Positions 26,442-38,165 of a stretch of DNA of 64,000 bases are shown one piece after another. Source of the stretch: Brachypodius melanocephalos (lineage: Eukaryota; Chordata; Aves; Passeriformes; Pycnonotidae); the NCBI GenBank assembly GCA_013398615.1, contig VZSR01003807.1, positions 40,564,578-40,628,577 on the forward strand, read 5' to 3'. The position numbers were made by a program, and so were the translations under genes. Position 1 is the stretch's first letter. Each line of letters begins with the position of its first letter. The notes under the pieces are model-generated. The model had not been told where the DNA came from. It saw nothing but the letters and a program-made list of their open reading frames with translations, and ran no database searches.

Positions 26442-26945
26442 GGTGGGGGTAGATGGGGGTTTGTTTCAGGAACATTTAAGGGAAGACAGAAAACTTGCAG
26501 AACACAAGGAATAAATGCAAATGTTCATCATTAGTATTTTGCATCTTTGTCTTGCAGAGTGTCAACTGCCAGCTCCAGAAGGTTGGCTTTGTTGTTGGCA
26601 GTTGCTGGCTTGGAAAGGTTTTTCCAGCTTTATCCATTGAGACCTTGAAAATATATCAGGTTTGCTGAATCTGAGTAAGCTGGCATGTCACACCTTCTTG
26701 GGCCATTAGTACCTCCATATTTTTGACAGCCAAGGCTTGTTCTGTAATTAATTTTCCGTCTCTACACAGTAGTTAAATTCTATTATTCAATACAAAATGT
26801 TTCTCAAAATGTTTCTGGACTTTCATTAGTAATATTAGTTTTCCCAAACAAGCAAAGCAGAAGCTAGCCTCAATTTCTCTGGAATTATTAGAAAGGTAAT
26901 TATATTAGTTCCACTTGTGCCTAATAGCATTTATATTAGTGAGGG

Positions 26946-26992
26946 GTTTTTTGTTTGGTTGGGGTTTTTTTTTGTTTGGTTGTTTTTTTTTT
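26946..26992. repeat. T/G-rich low-complexity repeat
   Basis: Two copies of a TTTGTTTGGTTG unit are separated by GGGG and T runs. It resembles the longer TTTGG repeat at 59561. Confidence 0.8.
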
Positions 26993-27540
26993 GTGTCCAG
27001 TCCAGTTATTAATTTTCTTTAACAGTTCACACTTTGATTGTCATCATGGGACCACTTTGCTTTGTACCTGGGAATGATGGCACTGCAGCCAGGAAGCTGG
27101 CCAAGAAATGAACAATAACATCTAAAATCTGAAGTCATGACTAAGAAGAGAATTTTGAATGAAAAACACCCAAACTGTGCCAGGCCAGACTGCCAGGAGG
27201 GTGAGACCAAGTGCTGGAGGTAGAGTTTCCCTTCATCTCTGTTGGCTCCAAACTTGTTCTGTTTAGGCAATACAAAATTGACTGGATCATCTAAGACTTA
27301 AGTCTGCTAAGTAATAAAAAGTACATGTTGTCTTTTGTAATATGGTTTAGCTTTTAAAAATAGATTTTAGACTGAAGATTAACAACTCATAGCAAATTTC
27401 CTCTATTCTATTTGTGCTTTGAGACTAGGGAAGAAGTTGAAATTGCCTTCAAAACCCTACCCCCTCCTGTGTTGTTTTACACTGAAGAGTGAACTGTCTT
27501 GTCAGGAGATAGTTTAAATGATCTGTTAATAAATAGATCT

Positions 27541-27587
27541 ATTGTTATTATTATTGTTGTTGATGTTGTTTTTATTGTTATTATTAT
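27541..27587. repeat. (ATT)n/(GTT)n degenerate microsatellite
   Basis: A run of ATT, GTT and GATGTT triplets on the plus strand. Simple repeat. Confidence 0.8.
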
Positions 27588-27718
27588 CTCTATCTTCATC
27601 AGAACCAATACAAATTCTCTTTTGATTTTAACAATTGGAGGAATGATTGCAGACTTAGTCTATTAAGTATCTTCTCTGTTAGAGTTGAAACACCGTGAAT
27701 TATTTGGACAGCACTGAA

Positions 27719-27801
27719 ACAGAAAAAAGAAGCAAAAAAATTTGAAAGGAATAGAAAAGAAAAAGAAAGAAAAAGAAAAATGAAAAAGGAAAAAGAAAGT
27801 T
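27719..27801. repeat. A/G-only purine tract, (GAAAA)n-like
   Basis: About 80 bases made almost entirely of A and G, with GAAAAA and GAAAGAAAAA units and a few interruptions near the left end and at ATG. Low-complexity polypurine tract. Confidence 0.85.
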
Positions 27802-28202
27802 TTAAATTTTCACTCAGAAAAACCTAAACGATTCCAAGGCTGTGTCTTGATTATGAATTTAGTGATGGGAGAGCAAATTTCATTAGGTTTTTGTTAAAGT
27901 GTTACATAAGAAAATGACACATTTTACACAATTTCAGTAAAGTTCCCAGGGGCAAAACGTGATTCAGGATACTGGTTTTATTCCCAGTAGAGGGCACTGG
28001 AGAACTAATTCCAACTCACTGTGCGTTGCCAGGACACTGTATTGGAAGCACGAAGGGCTGGGAATTTCACATGATTTTCTGTAATCTGAGTGCATATCAA
28101 TCTGTATGGGCTGTTAATAATCATCTGAACATTTTTTATCTATGTGCAGTGTTACACTGTCTTTTACAAGATTTTAAACTAAACTCTGTAGGCTTACAAT
28201 TG

Positions 28203-28234
28203 TTGAGTACCATTTCTGTTGAGTACCATTTCTG
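28203..28234. repeat. Perfect 16-bp tandem duplication
   Basis: The unit GTTGAGTACCATTTCT occurs twice without a spacer (28203-28218 and 28219-28234). A perfect copy suggests a recent slippage or microduplication event. Confidence 0.95.
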
Positions 28235-31200
28235 CAATGAGGGCTAAACTACCTCTGCCTTTTTGCTTCTGCAGTCCCAGCTTCAGTGAAAAACTTTATC
28301 ATGGAGTGGTTCTGCATTATTTTAGATATGCCTGCTTCACAGGGGAGTGCAGCTTGTCTCTGATCATTAAATAAACCAATTTATCTTGCTTTTCAGTAAA
28401 TATAATGGCCACAAAATTTTACTTGAAATTGTTAGGGGGAAGTGTGCTACCTAAAATAATCATAATATTAATTTTAGTTTTGGACTGATTAAACACATAT
28501 ACATTACAGAATGTTTGTTCAGCAGCTTTTGGATAGTTTTGACACCAAATTCAAATACTGGTCAGATTTAACTGAGATTTCAGATTAAATCTTCACTTTT
28601 AATTTTCTAGTGGCATTTGTCTATTAATTTGTTATTAGATAGCACTGGGAAAAAGACTTTCTTTAAATTTTAAATGCTTATTTTCTGGATTGTTTACATT
28701 ATGTCTCTTATGTAGTTAACTTTCAATACAATTTTTGGTGACCTCCTTCCTATTTGTGAGAGATGTATTTTGCAAGCTGGTTTTAGGCTAGACCTTCTTT
28801 CCCCATCCCATTGCTCCATCGAGGATTGTGCCTTGTGCATGGAGTCTAAGGTGAGATCCTTGTTTAGCCCATAGAGCTACAGAGCAACAGTAACAGCTAC
28901 TGAGATGCACATTTGACTCATTTTGCCAACTAAAGATTGGTTTGGTTAAACAAGTTCCTCTTGCTGAGCTAAACAGAAGGTGGCCATTCAAGGTAAGCAT
29001 TATTTCTCCTTTACCCTTTTCTTTTTCCTTTTCCAAGGAATAGCTAACAAACATAATTAATTAGGCATTTCTTTTGTTGCTTTGCAAAAGCAGATGATGC
29101 TGCAGGCATAAACAAACTGCTTCTCTTTTAATAGAGCTTACTAATTTGGAAACACTCTCCATAGTTAGTGTGAGGAATGTCACTGCGACCAGCAGCATTG
29201 CTCATTTTTAGTTGAGACCAGTGCTTACCTCTTAGTGATTAAGTCATAATTTAATCAAAGAGGAGCTTGAGATGAAAATAGGTCACAATGTGTCTTCCTC
29301 CTACTTTCCTTCTGCCTCCAGTTCCCCAGGCTCCCCTGCCAGGTTCTCTTTGCCCCTGTTTTTCCACCTCTGTTCTTGTTCCCTCCATGTAGCCTGTGGC
29401 CACCACTATGCTTTCAATGCTGTCATATCTTCAGGAGCCTTCACCATCACACCTCTAGATCACTGATGCCAGTGAAGGTCCTCCTTGATCCAATTCCTCT
29501 TGTAATGTCTTCCTGTAAATTTGCTGTATTTTTCTCCGGTATTTCTCATTCATCCTATGTTAGCCCAGCCTACTCCGTGGTCCTCTGCATTTCCCTTCTC
29601 CAGGGGCACCCCATTCCCCTCCTCAGGCTCTTCCATGTTCTCACTGGAGTGTGAGACATTTCCCTGTTCCTCCCTGAATTCCACTGACTGCTTCTGGAGA
29701 GGGGTTTGCTCTTTGTAATTTGTGGCTCTAAGGAGAACGTGCACATGTCCTTTGACCTGCCAGTCAGCTGCCTGCCTGTACAGAAGTGATGCACAGTTCT
29801 CAGTCTGCTTGCCAGGAAAACCCACGTTCTTGCTGGAAACCTCGTGTCACTGGTGCTCTGCCTTATACCCTGATGGAGTGGACAGCATGCATGTGCGAGC
29901 TTTCCCTCAGGACTTGCTCAGCAGCAAGAAGGAATAAATTCCAGATGAAGAGTTCCACCACAAAAGTAGTATTTCAGTGCTTACCAGAGATCTAGGAAGA
30001 TTACACTAATACCCTGGTGATCAGTTAAATAATTGTATTCACTTGCAAATACAGGTCAAATATCTTCACCACCAATATTTTTGCTATTGGATGGAAAACT
30101 TTAATCCGATTGATAGATAAACAGGATGACAGCAAATTTGTGATGGTATTACATTAACTGACATTTGCAGTCTTTCCTCCATAGGGTTGTCCTGCTGCTG
30201 GTCTTCCCCCATCTGCAGTAACTCTTAGCTGCAGTCTATAGCTTTAAGTCTTGCTCCATAGGAAGGCTCCATTGAAAGTGAGCTAATGTGTTGGTGTTCC
30301 TGCTCTCTGCTCCTCATCCTATAGGCTGCCCTGCTGTAACTCCCTTCACCTTTGTTTTCTTCTGGCCTTTGAGCCTTGCTGTCTACCTCTCTCCCCTAGT
30401 TTTTCCCATAGTTTTCCCATAGTTCATGCTCATACCATCCCATACTCTGTCTGACAGCCTCTCCAATACCTTCAATATCCATCCTTTATATGCTGTGCAG
30501 GATACACTTACAGTCAGCATTGCCAGCATTCCCACCATTCTCTTGTGTCTCTCTTATGTGTCCCTCGTATGGGACCTATTGCTTTAGATTAGCAGGGCTA
30601 TAAAAGTTAGGGCTGTTTGGACACCATCAACAGGCTTTATGAGGGCAAAGGTGCCTGACATTTTCCCCACCTCACAATGTGACTCCCTTTTGGGAAGAAA
30701 AACAGCTCCTCAATAAAAAGGGAAGCAGAGTGAAATATGAAAGTGCCTGATCTGAGCTCACTGCGCTCGAAAAAGCTGGCAGGAATGAAACTTGCAAAGT
30801 AGACTGGGGTGTGGAAGAGAGCTTATTTAGGACTAAAATCTACTCCTGTATATTCTGGAAAGGGAGCCGGGGCAGCCCAATATTTTTGACAATTGATCCA
30901 ACAAGGTCATGCCATTAGTCTGCTTTTTCTATGTGATTTACCTTTGCATCAGGATGTTTTGTCACATCTGACTAGCATGTTCTGGCTGGTGTTGTTCATT
31001 TGTGACCTTACAGTTTCACGTTTGCATTAATGCAATAAAACAAGCCCCAAGCAGTAAAAAAGTTATGAGCATTCCCTAAAAACACTTTAAGGGATGAAAT
31101 GGGAACTTTATTCTTTCTGTTTTTCATTTTTCCTCTCAGGCTGTAGTGTAGCAGAAAAATAAAAGTTTAGAGTGAGATGTAACTAAAATTGCAAAAGGAT

Positions 31201-32780
31201 AAGCATTTTGAATTATCTCTGTTGAGCAGCCCCATTTCAAAGAAACACCACCCTGCATTATTGTTCTCTCTCCAGTCCTAAAAGCTCTCCCTGGCATTTA
31301 AACAACAGATCAATCACTTCAGCACTTCAGCTCCAGGCTAAGAAATCCTTCCTGCAATATTACAGGGCAGGTAGGCTTTAAGCTTGATATTTTTTTCAGC
31401 ACAGTGATTGCAACTCGCAATTATAAATTTAATCTTGCCTTATGAAACTGTAAAATCTTATTCTGATGTGGAACTCTAGATGCTAAAAATTTGCACTTTC
31501 TTATGAAATTCTTATGAAATACCTGAATTCCTAAGCAATGCAGCTTTATTGATATGCAAAACCATTCTGATGAAACATGATTAATTTAGAGCTGGGATAG
31601 AATGACTTCCTGCAAAAAATAACATATGCAACACATGACCTCCCTTTACATTCCAGGAATATAATTTTGAGCATATCCTGATTTCTTTCTCTTAATTTGT
31701 TATTCCAAACAGTTCCACTGTAAATTTAGTTCTGTTGATCTGCCTGGGATCTGTGCCTGAGCCTGGTAAGCCTGGCAGAGAGGCTGCAGCTGGGATGCAC
31801 CATTGACTTATGACTGGTTAGTGAACTGAATGGAACTTTCTCGGCTTCTCATGAGATCCGTGCAAGCGCTTCCAGCAGGAGGGCTCACCACTGCCAATCT
31901 ATATCCTTGTTTGTTGACTGGTTGTGAAATGTATTGCTTTGGATTGCCCTGCTAGGAACATAAGTGTTTTTCATGTTGTGTTGCGCTGGTGTTCCCTGTG
32001 ACTCCTGCAGGTAGCCAGTGTTCAGGGGTTGTGGGCAGCTCTGCCTGGAAAGAGGAGTTGCTCAGCCCTCTTTCTTGAGACAAAGTATTCATTAGATCTC
32101 ACCTGAACAGGGAAGAAATAAAATTGAAATAATTTATTCATTCACCATTTCAACCTTCTGTAGGGGGAAAAGTACATCAAAATGCTTATTTTCTTTGAGG
32201 ACACAATTTCCTTTCCTTGTTATTTGGTGTTTTGTTTTATTTTCTGTAAGCTTTCCTGTTGCTGTCTGTTTGCAGATGCACATCTTGCTCTCTAACAGGA
32301 CCCATCATCTTATGTGGCTCAATTTCTGAGCAGCCTTGTGCAGGCTTGTTTTAGACTCCTATCTCCTCCTGCAAGCAAAATAGCAACTTCTACTCAATCC
32401 TGCATGAAGATGTGCCCAGCATCCAGGAGAGTTATCTCCTGCTTCCCAAGAGAATAAAGGTAATGCTTTTGACAAAGGAAAAAAAAATCAAACAGTGACC
32501 AGAACAATTTAATTTAGTCTTTCCCAGCTAATTAGTTCAATATTCAGATGTTGATATTAATTGCTGCTGTTATAGAAGATGTTACATGCTATTTTTGTGA
32601 TTCTGAATAAAAGAATAAAACTCAAAGTAAATAAAAACAGTGAAAACAAATATTCAGAAAATCCAAAGCATGCTCACTGTGTCAGTGAAGTTTATAACTC
32701 AGCCCAATTCAATGCAATCCAAACTATCCACATAGTGTGGCTATGCCCTGCAGAAGGTAGTTCTGCACTCCATTTTGATT

Positions 32781-32816
32781 GTTGATTAAAGACAACAATG
32801 TTGATTAAAGACAACA
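32781..32816. repeat. 19-bp tandem duplication
   Basis: The unit GTTGATTAAAGACAACAAT at 32781-32799 is followed by a second copy whose first 17 bases are identical (32800-32816). This is a recent-looking microduplication with no coding context. Confidence 0.95.
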
Positions 32817-33854
32817 GCAGAATGCTTAGGAAACTCTGAACGCCTGACTTGGAGCATTTTTTCTTAATATGTCTAATTTGGGAGAAAACTGATATTTTAG
32901 AGGAGGGAATAAAAAAAATAGTTGCAAGAATAGTCAAAGAATCAAGTTAAATTGATTGTTTTTCTCCTGCTTTCCTCACCCAGTTCCTCTAGAATTCAAA
33001 AGATACACTGTAGTATTTGCACTTCCTGAAGTTTACTTTTCTGCATATTTATGGTCCTACTTTTGATAATGGAATCTTACAGAATTTTTTTTCTGTAATA
33101 CACAAAGTAGGTGCCATAACCTCAAAGTAGCAGTATTTTTACAGGCTAAAGCTGGAAGGAATTCCACAGACTTGGAGCAATATATTGGAATTTTCTTTGC
33201 TGCAAACTGTCCAGCATTTGCCTTTGTAAACTTCACATTTTACTCTGGTGTCATGGCAGAATGCTTTATCCTAGATTTGAGACAATGTGTTCAAGAAGAA
33301 ATATAATCCCACCTATCCTAGGTGTGTAAGCATGTATCTTCCATCAAGGGCTTCTTCTACAGTCAGTGACTAACAAGTATAACCATAAGGCTTTCCCTGT
33401 ATAATACAGAGGCTTAAACTATGAACAAAGAAACTGCAGATTAGAACTGAAAAAACTAAAAACTAAAATCCCATTTCAGCATTAGGTTGCATTTCTGTCA
33501 TGATTTTTCAAAGGTTGTCTTAATCAGGTATTCTTGCAAATCAGGGAGGAAGGGAAAGAACTGTACTTTGGGTTGTAGTTCAAAGGTTCTAATCTGATAA
33601 ACTTTCCATGTAAGCTTTGCAAGGTTTGTTTTCTTTGTGTCTCATTTACCATTTGAATGACTCTCTGTCTTGTATACTATCATGGTAAAGATTTAATAAA
33701 TAGAAAGACATTGTAAGCATCTGTTCCATGTTCCAATCTGTTCCAATATTATATAGATGAAATGACATAATAACTCTCTCCCATCTAGCATCCACTCTAC
33801 TATGAAAATCAAGCCATGGACTACAAATTGCTGTAAAGGTAGAGCTCTTCCAGC

Positions 33855-33891
33855 TTTTTTATTATTTTTTTCTTTTTTTTTTTTTTTTTTT
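33855..33891. repeat. T-rich tract ending in a T19 run
   Basis: A T-rich run with two A's and one C (TTTTTTATTATTTTTTTC) is followed by about 19 T. Low complexity. On the minus strand it would read as an A-rich tail, but no body is recognised above it. Confidence 0.85.
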
Positions 33892-36800
33892 AGAATAAGG
33901 CATTGGCTTTCTCTCCATTTACTGAGAAAGACGGATTAATTTCTATGTGATTTATCTTTTTTGTCTTCAGCTATTACTACTGGAGGTCTTGGGCAGGGAG
34001 TTGAAAACTTGAACCTGAATTCTCACACCAATTGCTTTGTCTCAGTCCTTTTGTATGTATTTTTTGTTTTGCTGGGTTTTTTTGCCTGTGAAGGTTTTTA
34101 ACGATGAACACATCAGATTCTTAGTTCTAAGAGGGAGCATAAATACTGTATATACTTTAAGCTGTAGGGGATATCAGGAATACCTATCTGCCATCTGTAC
34201 TAATTGAAGATTTTTATAGTTAGTGCATTCCTGAAGCAGCCTGGAGTTAATTTACGTAGCAGATGGGCCAAGTGCTATGTCCACATGGATGATTCCAGCT
34301 GTGGGAAATGAGCTGGAGTCCCTAGAAGGTAAACGTATACAACCATGTGAGAGGAAGAAGGTCAGGGAAACCTTAAGGGGACTTTCCCTTTTGTTTAAGT
34401 CAGAAACCTTTTCCCAAAGCATTAGATTTAGAGGCTGATAATGCTGGGATGATACAGAAATATGGTACAATTTCCCCAAGAGATCTCTTCCTTTCTCCTC
34501 ATCCAAGCTAAATATAGCCCTACTTATGGAAAAAAAAAAAAGTCTGTATCGTAAAAGACGGATTACAACTGCTGCTTCCTACGTTTTCACTGGTGTCTTG
34601 ATGCTAAGGACCCTGTGAAATTTATTTTGGCAATGTGTCAAATGATTTTGAGTTGGCTGAGCCCACAACTTGCTGTGGCCGTATGAGGGACAAGGAGATG
34701 AGACAAGGATGGGACTCTGAGGTCTCTCAGTAGACAAAATTAGTTTTGAAGCTCATCATGCTGCACATGTGACAGAAAACCAGTGGGAATGAGATGGACA
34801 GCATTGCATGAGGGTCATTTCAGTACCAGGTGCATCCACAGTGCCACTGGTTGGGAAGGGAAGACAGCAGCATGGCTTTGTGTTCCAAGGTCTTTGTCAG
34901 TCTGCGTCAGCAAATAACGTTCACTCCAAGATATGAAAATATCCTGTAAACCTGCCATTACTCTTCATTGCCCTTATTTTTTAAAACCAAGTTGCTTATA
35001 GCTGGTATGAATTTAATTATATGGTGTTGAAAGTAAACCATAAAAATACCTGGAAATAACCTAAAGTAACTTATAGACCTAAAATTTCTCATGTTTTTTT
35101 TCTGATATCTCAAGAAATCTTAACAAAATAAAAGTTCTGCTTGTGGGAACTGCTTGGATGAGACATAAAGCAAAGTCTGAAGTGTTCCTGGTGTTGTGGA
35201 AACTTACAGCAAACCCCAAAACATGGATCAGGGCTGGAAGGAGGTGAGGGATTCAGGTGATAATAATATCGCTTGTTACAATGTTCTGTAGTTGAGTCTG
35301 CAAGAATGGAAAATTTTTAACATTTGTCTCTGGTAAGGCCAATGTGTTTGTTGCCCTTCTTTTCTACACTTTTCACTGAAAAGGCCTGCTGAAATCAGAC
35401 AGCTAATGCAATTACCATTAAAAACATAGGGTAAAAATTCAGATTAGGAAAAGACAGAAAGTGCATGGATATTTTTGAAGTTTACTGTTCAGCTGGGCCT
35501 GCTGATCAGCGTGCTGTATCTTTTGAGGCTGAATGAGATGCATCTGACCAGCCCCAAATGCATTTACAGTCAAAGTGGCATTGTGTGTGTATGTACTCAC
35601 ACGTGTGCTTGGGACTGATTAGGGACCAGAATAAACAGATACCACAGAAGAAGGAAAAGTGCTGAAGGTAGGAAATGGTGACATATTGAGTATGGGCTGA
35701 TTGTGATAGTATCTAAAAACCAGTAAGGAAGAGAAAAAAACATTCTGGGTATTTAAAATTAAAATAGCCAATGTTTATATTGACTTGATTGCTCTTTACA
35801 GAAATAGCTCGTTTGCGGCAATTCTATTTTTGATTGCTACTTCTGTCTTCTGAGGGCATTAATATGGTGCAACTACCTGTATCAAAAGGCCATTAGACAA
35901 AGACAGACCACAATAAAAAGCATTGTTAAACAATTTATAAACAAACAAGACAATTAAGGCAAGAAGATTCCACTGAAGAGACAACATTTGTCAACGTCTT
36001 CTGATTCACGTATTTCAGATGCTGCAGGATAAGGGCTGTCAGTAAGTACTGACATTAAAAGTCATGACCATTGTAAAATGATTTTCTGTTTCACTTGACT
36101 CTGTAAGGCCAGTAATGTGCTGCTAATGAAGCACTCAGGGTGTGTAGCACGGCCTTTTCTGGGACTCTGAGAAACAACCACTCATATGTACAGCAAATGT
36201 CTCTGGCAATACTCTGTGAGCTTAACTGGAATTTCTGTGCTATTATAGTTTTATGACTCAATCATAATATTATTTAAACATCATTTTTCTATATCTAATT
36301 TATTTGTTGTCTCTAGTGGTAGACACAGAGACTGGTGAGCCAGATTATATTAACATTTCAGAGTAATAATAGAAGAAAGCAATTATCTTTGGGCATAAAA
36401 ATAATTTTAATTAGACAGTCAGTAAAGTGGGAATGGACAGACAATGATGAATTATTATTCTGTAGTTTAATCAGACAGCCAGAGAGCTGGTCTGCAGGAG
36501 GAGTTTGCACTCAAGAAAGTGCTTTGACTGATTGATTCAAATGTAGACAATGAGAAGAAATGGTCAACTTCCTTGAGTTGAATCTTTGCACTACCAATAA
36601 AAAAATTACATTGGCTCATCATTTCTTTGAAGTCACAGTGATACTGTAAAGATCTAAGCATAAAACAACACATTTTCAAGATGGTATATAATAGAGGCAG
36701 TAACATAAAATCTCTTTATTTGGAGGCCTCCAGGGGCAAGTATGGGAAAATACTCACGTGATATAGGCCAAACACAGTTTTATAAGTTTAGCAAATTAGC

Positions 36801-37808
36801 ATAATTGCCAAGAATCTCCAATTAGAAGCATAGGTGATGAGGTAATTCTCTCCCTTGGTTCAACCCTTTTCTAGAGTCCCCCTTTTGCTAGTTGTTTATG
36901 AGAAAATATCTTGGCAGATTGGCTTGTCCTTAGTTCCCAGGGACCTTTAGAAATGTGATTTGTCTTTCTGTCTAACAGGGTGGGTAAAATGCTAGCTACA
37001 AATCTATATAATTATACCGTAATAAGCTAGAGAGCTACAGGTATATGTGAAAAATATTTAAAAACAAAAATCAGTTTGGCATCAACTGGAAGACTTGGAG
37101 TTTGCTAAAAGTTAACGTAAATATTTTCTTTACTCTGTCTTAAGATCCTATCAAACCAAAAGTAACAACATCTATGGACTATTCCTCTGAATGTTCACTG
37201 GCTTTCCTTCCACCGTATGTCAGTCTTTTTCAGTCACACAAGAAAATTTGAATGGACACTCATTCTATGGCAGTGTCACCTGCCTCTACTTCCAGGCAAA
37301 CGTGTGCATAATACTAGATTTTTTGCTGTGGCTTACTTGGTACTTGCTGTTTTCCAGATCTGAAGGTGAGAAAACACAATTATATCTGATGCTTGCCTCA
37401 TATGAGTGAGCAGAGCTTCTTATCAAATCAAACTGCATCCATGGCCCTGCTCTATTCCTGTGGCAATTTTCAGGTCAAATATAACATATTTCATTTTAAT
37501 ATAATGAAGGATGAAACCAGATGGTATTGCAAACTCAGTGTAATTTAGGTGCTACATTACACAGTATCTATCACATGATAAACAAGACCCATTTGCATAT
37601 TGAGAGTCTTGATAGCTCTACACAGAGCCAAAATGAACTGGGTAATTCATCATCATTTTCTATCAGCACACAGAGAGGTGCAGGCTAATGCAGCTCCAGT
37701 GCCTACATGCTGCTCAGGCAGACAAAGGCAGACCCACAGCTCGGTGGCAGCTCCTGAACACCAGCATTTTGAGGCTGTGTGCCAGGACACGGCAGGCATG
37801 CTGACTTC

Positions 37809-38165
37809 TGTCATGGTTTAATAACAGCCAGCAATTAAGTACCACAGAGACACTCCTCACTGCCTCTCCCCCCAAAGTGGGAGGGGAAGGAGAATTGGAA
37901 AACACGTAAAACCCATGGGTTGAGATAAGGACAGTTTAATAACTGAAATAACGTGAAATATAACACTAATTAATAATAATGAAAAGGGAGATAAAAACAC
38001 AGAGAGAATAAAACCCGAGAAAGGAAAGTGGCGCACAAAATAATTGTTCACCACCCGCTGACTAATGTGCAGCCTGTCCCTGAGCAGCAGTTGGCTCTTT
38101 ACAGCATATAAACTCCCCCAGTTTATGTACTGGCCATGGTGTTCTATGCAATTTCCCCAGGGTGT
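37809..38165 (-). mobile_element. Decayed solo-type LTR of an avian endogenous retrovirus
   Basis: On the plus strand the segment opens TGTCATGGTTTAATAACAGC and passes through 'gggttgagataaggacagtt', an AAT/ATAATAAT-rich stretch, 'caccacccgctgac' and 'cagtttatgtactgg'. I remember this order of landmarks as the reverse complement of a common songbird ERV LTR. The ERV class (K, L or 1) cannot be decided by eye. It is heavily diverged, the expected far portion beyond about 38165 fades out, and I found no matching target-site duplication. No gag, pol or env frame flanks it, so I read it as a solo or truncated LTR. Confidence 0.8.

Larger units (their letters stand above)
26442..37808. other. Unique noncoding stretch with simple repeats
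   Basis: No gene recognised. Frames are all under 100 codons and most occur in overlapping sets, as at 29272-29995. A pyrimidine-rich zone spans 29290-29400. Two short tandem duplications, at 28203-28234 and 32781-32816, and several low-complexity tracts are annotated separately. 30404-30424 holds two close copies of AGTTTTCCCAT. Confidence 0.65.
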
